From Prochlorococcus sp. AG-363-K07 (GTDB taxonomy: Bacteria; Cyanobacteriota; Cyanobacteriia; PCC-6307; Cyanobiaceae), in assembly GCA_003280225.1 (NCBI GenBank), contig QCFO01000019.1, positions 1 through 37,281 of the forward strand: DNA of 37,281 bases. Reading direction: 5' to 3'. This document shows positions 37,215 to 37,281 of this stretch, piece after piece. Under the pieces are notes generated by a model. The model saw only the letters and a program-made list of their open reading frames with translations, was not told the origin of the DNA and made no database searches. The number at the start of each line of letters is the position of its first letter. Position 1 is the first letter of the stretch. The position numbers and the translations under genes are program-made.

Positions 37215-37281
37215 AATCTGTCAAATAGAAACCTTAAATATACACAAGAAAATGAAGTTAACTACTTAAATAGATTTGTAT

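Noticed and set aside
1-37281. A mobile island, CRISPR array, phage or defence system
   Set aside because: I saw no integrase, transposase, tRNA-flanked junction, direct-repeat array or toxin-antitoxin pair. The recBCD genes have intact housekeeping motifs.

Overview
The window looks like core chromosome of a marine picocyanobacterium, most likely a Prochlorococcus of low-light type. This rests on AT-rich, tightly packed genes, many of them overlapping or nearly so. It also rests on typical cyanobacterial genes: a PsbP-like thylakoid lipoprotein, ClpC, a glycine-rich RRM RNA-binding protein, a BolA/CGFS-glutaredoxin pair and an AarF/UbiB-type kinase. The genus is inferred from memory of these families, not from a search. 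I see no rRNA, tRNA, CRISPR array, insertion sequence, integrase or phage gene.

Layout. 1-4070: the 3'-truncated start of a degenerate response regulator (-), a small cyanobacterial protein (+), then glutaredoxin, BolA, a secreted helical protein and a PlsC-type acyltransferase (all -), pdxJ (+) and a Nif11-like small protein (-). 4217-15912: a plus-strand DNA/RNA helicase region holding recC, a small membrane methyltransferase-like gene, recB, recD (overlapping recB) and a DEAD-box RNA helicase with an in-frame 9-bp microsatellite. 15920-19055: a small Cys-containing protein, a roughly 390-bp leader or intergenic stretch, an RRM protein with a strong terminator, a short basic protein (-) and an MsbA-like ABC exporter. 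19146-21379: a PsbP-like lipoprotein (-) diverging from recR-lipA (+). 21384-26943: a compact minus-strand run of lysA, cdaA, uppS, bioB, trhO and an acetyltransferase-like gene, in transcription order. 26990-32941: a rimI-like acetyltransferase, clpC, then a tight plus-strand trio of a GldA-like dehydrogenase, an alpha/beta hydrolase and an LmeA/DUF2993 protein. 32944-37214: cdsA and an Orn/Lys/Arg decarboxylase-family gene (-), then a divergent UbiB-family kinase (+).

Functional themes. RecBCD and RecR give double-strand-break and gap repair. lysA, cdaA and uppS link a lysine/diaminopimelate step, c-di-AMP synthesis and the undecaprenyl carrier, so that operon looks like an envelope and turgor module. 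plsC, cdsA, the DUF2993 protein and the hydrolase point to membrane lipid handling. lipA, bioB and pdxJ make cofactors.

Nothing here is clearly a new mobile or defence system. The points most worth a second look are the response regulator without a phospho-acceptor Asp, recR with no AUG/GUG/UUG start ahead of its helix-hairpin-helix, the helicase microsatellite, the variant RHL motif in CdaA, a Nif11-like protein without a leader cleavage site, and the methyltransferase-like gene inside the recBCD cluster.
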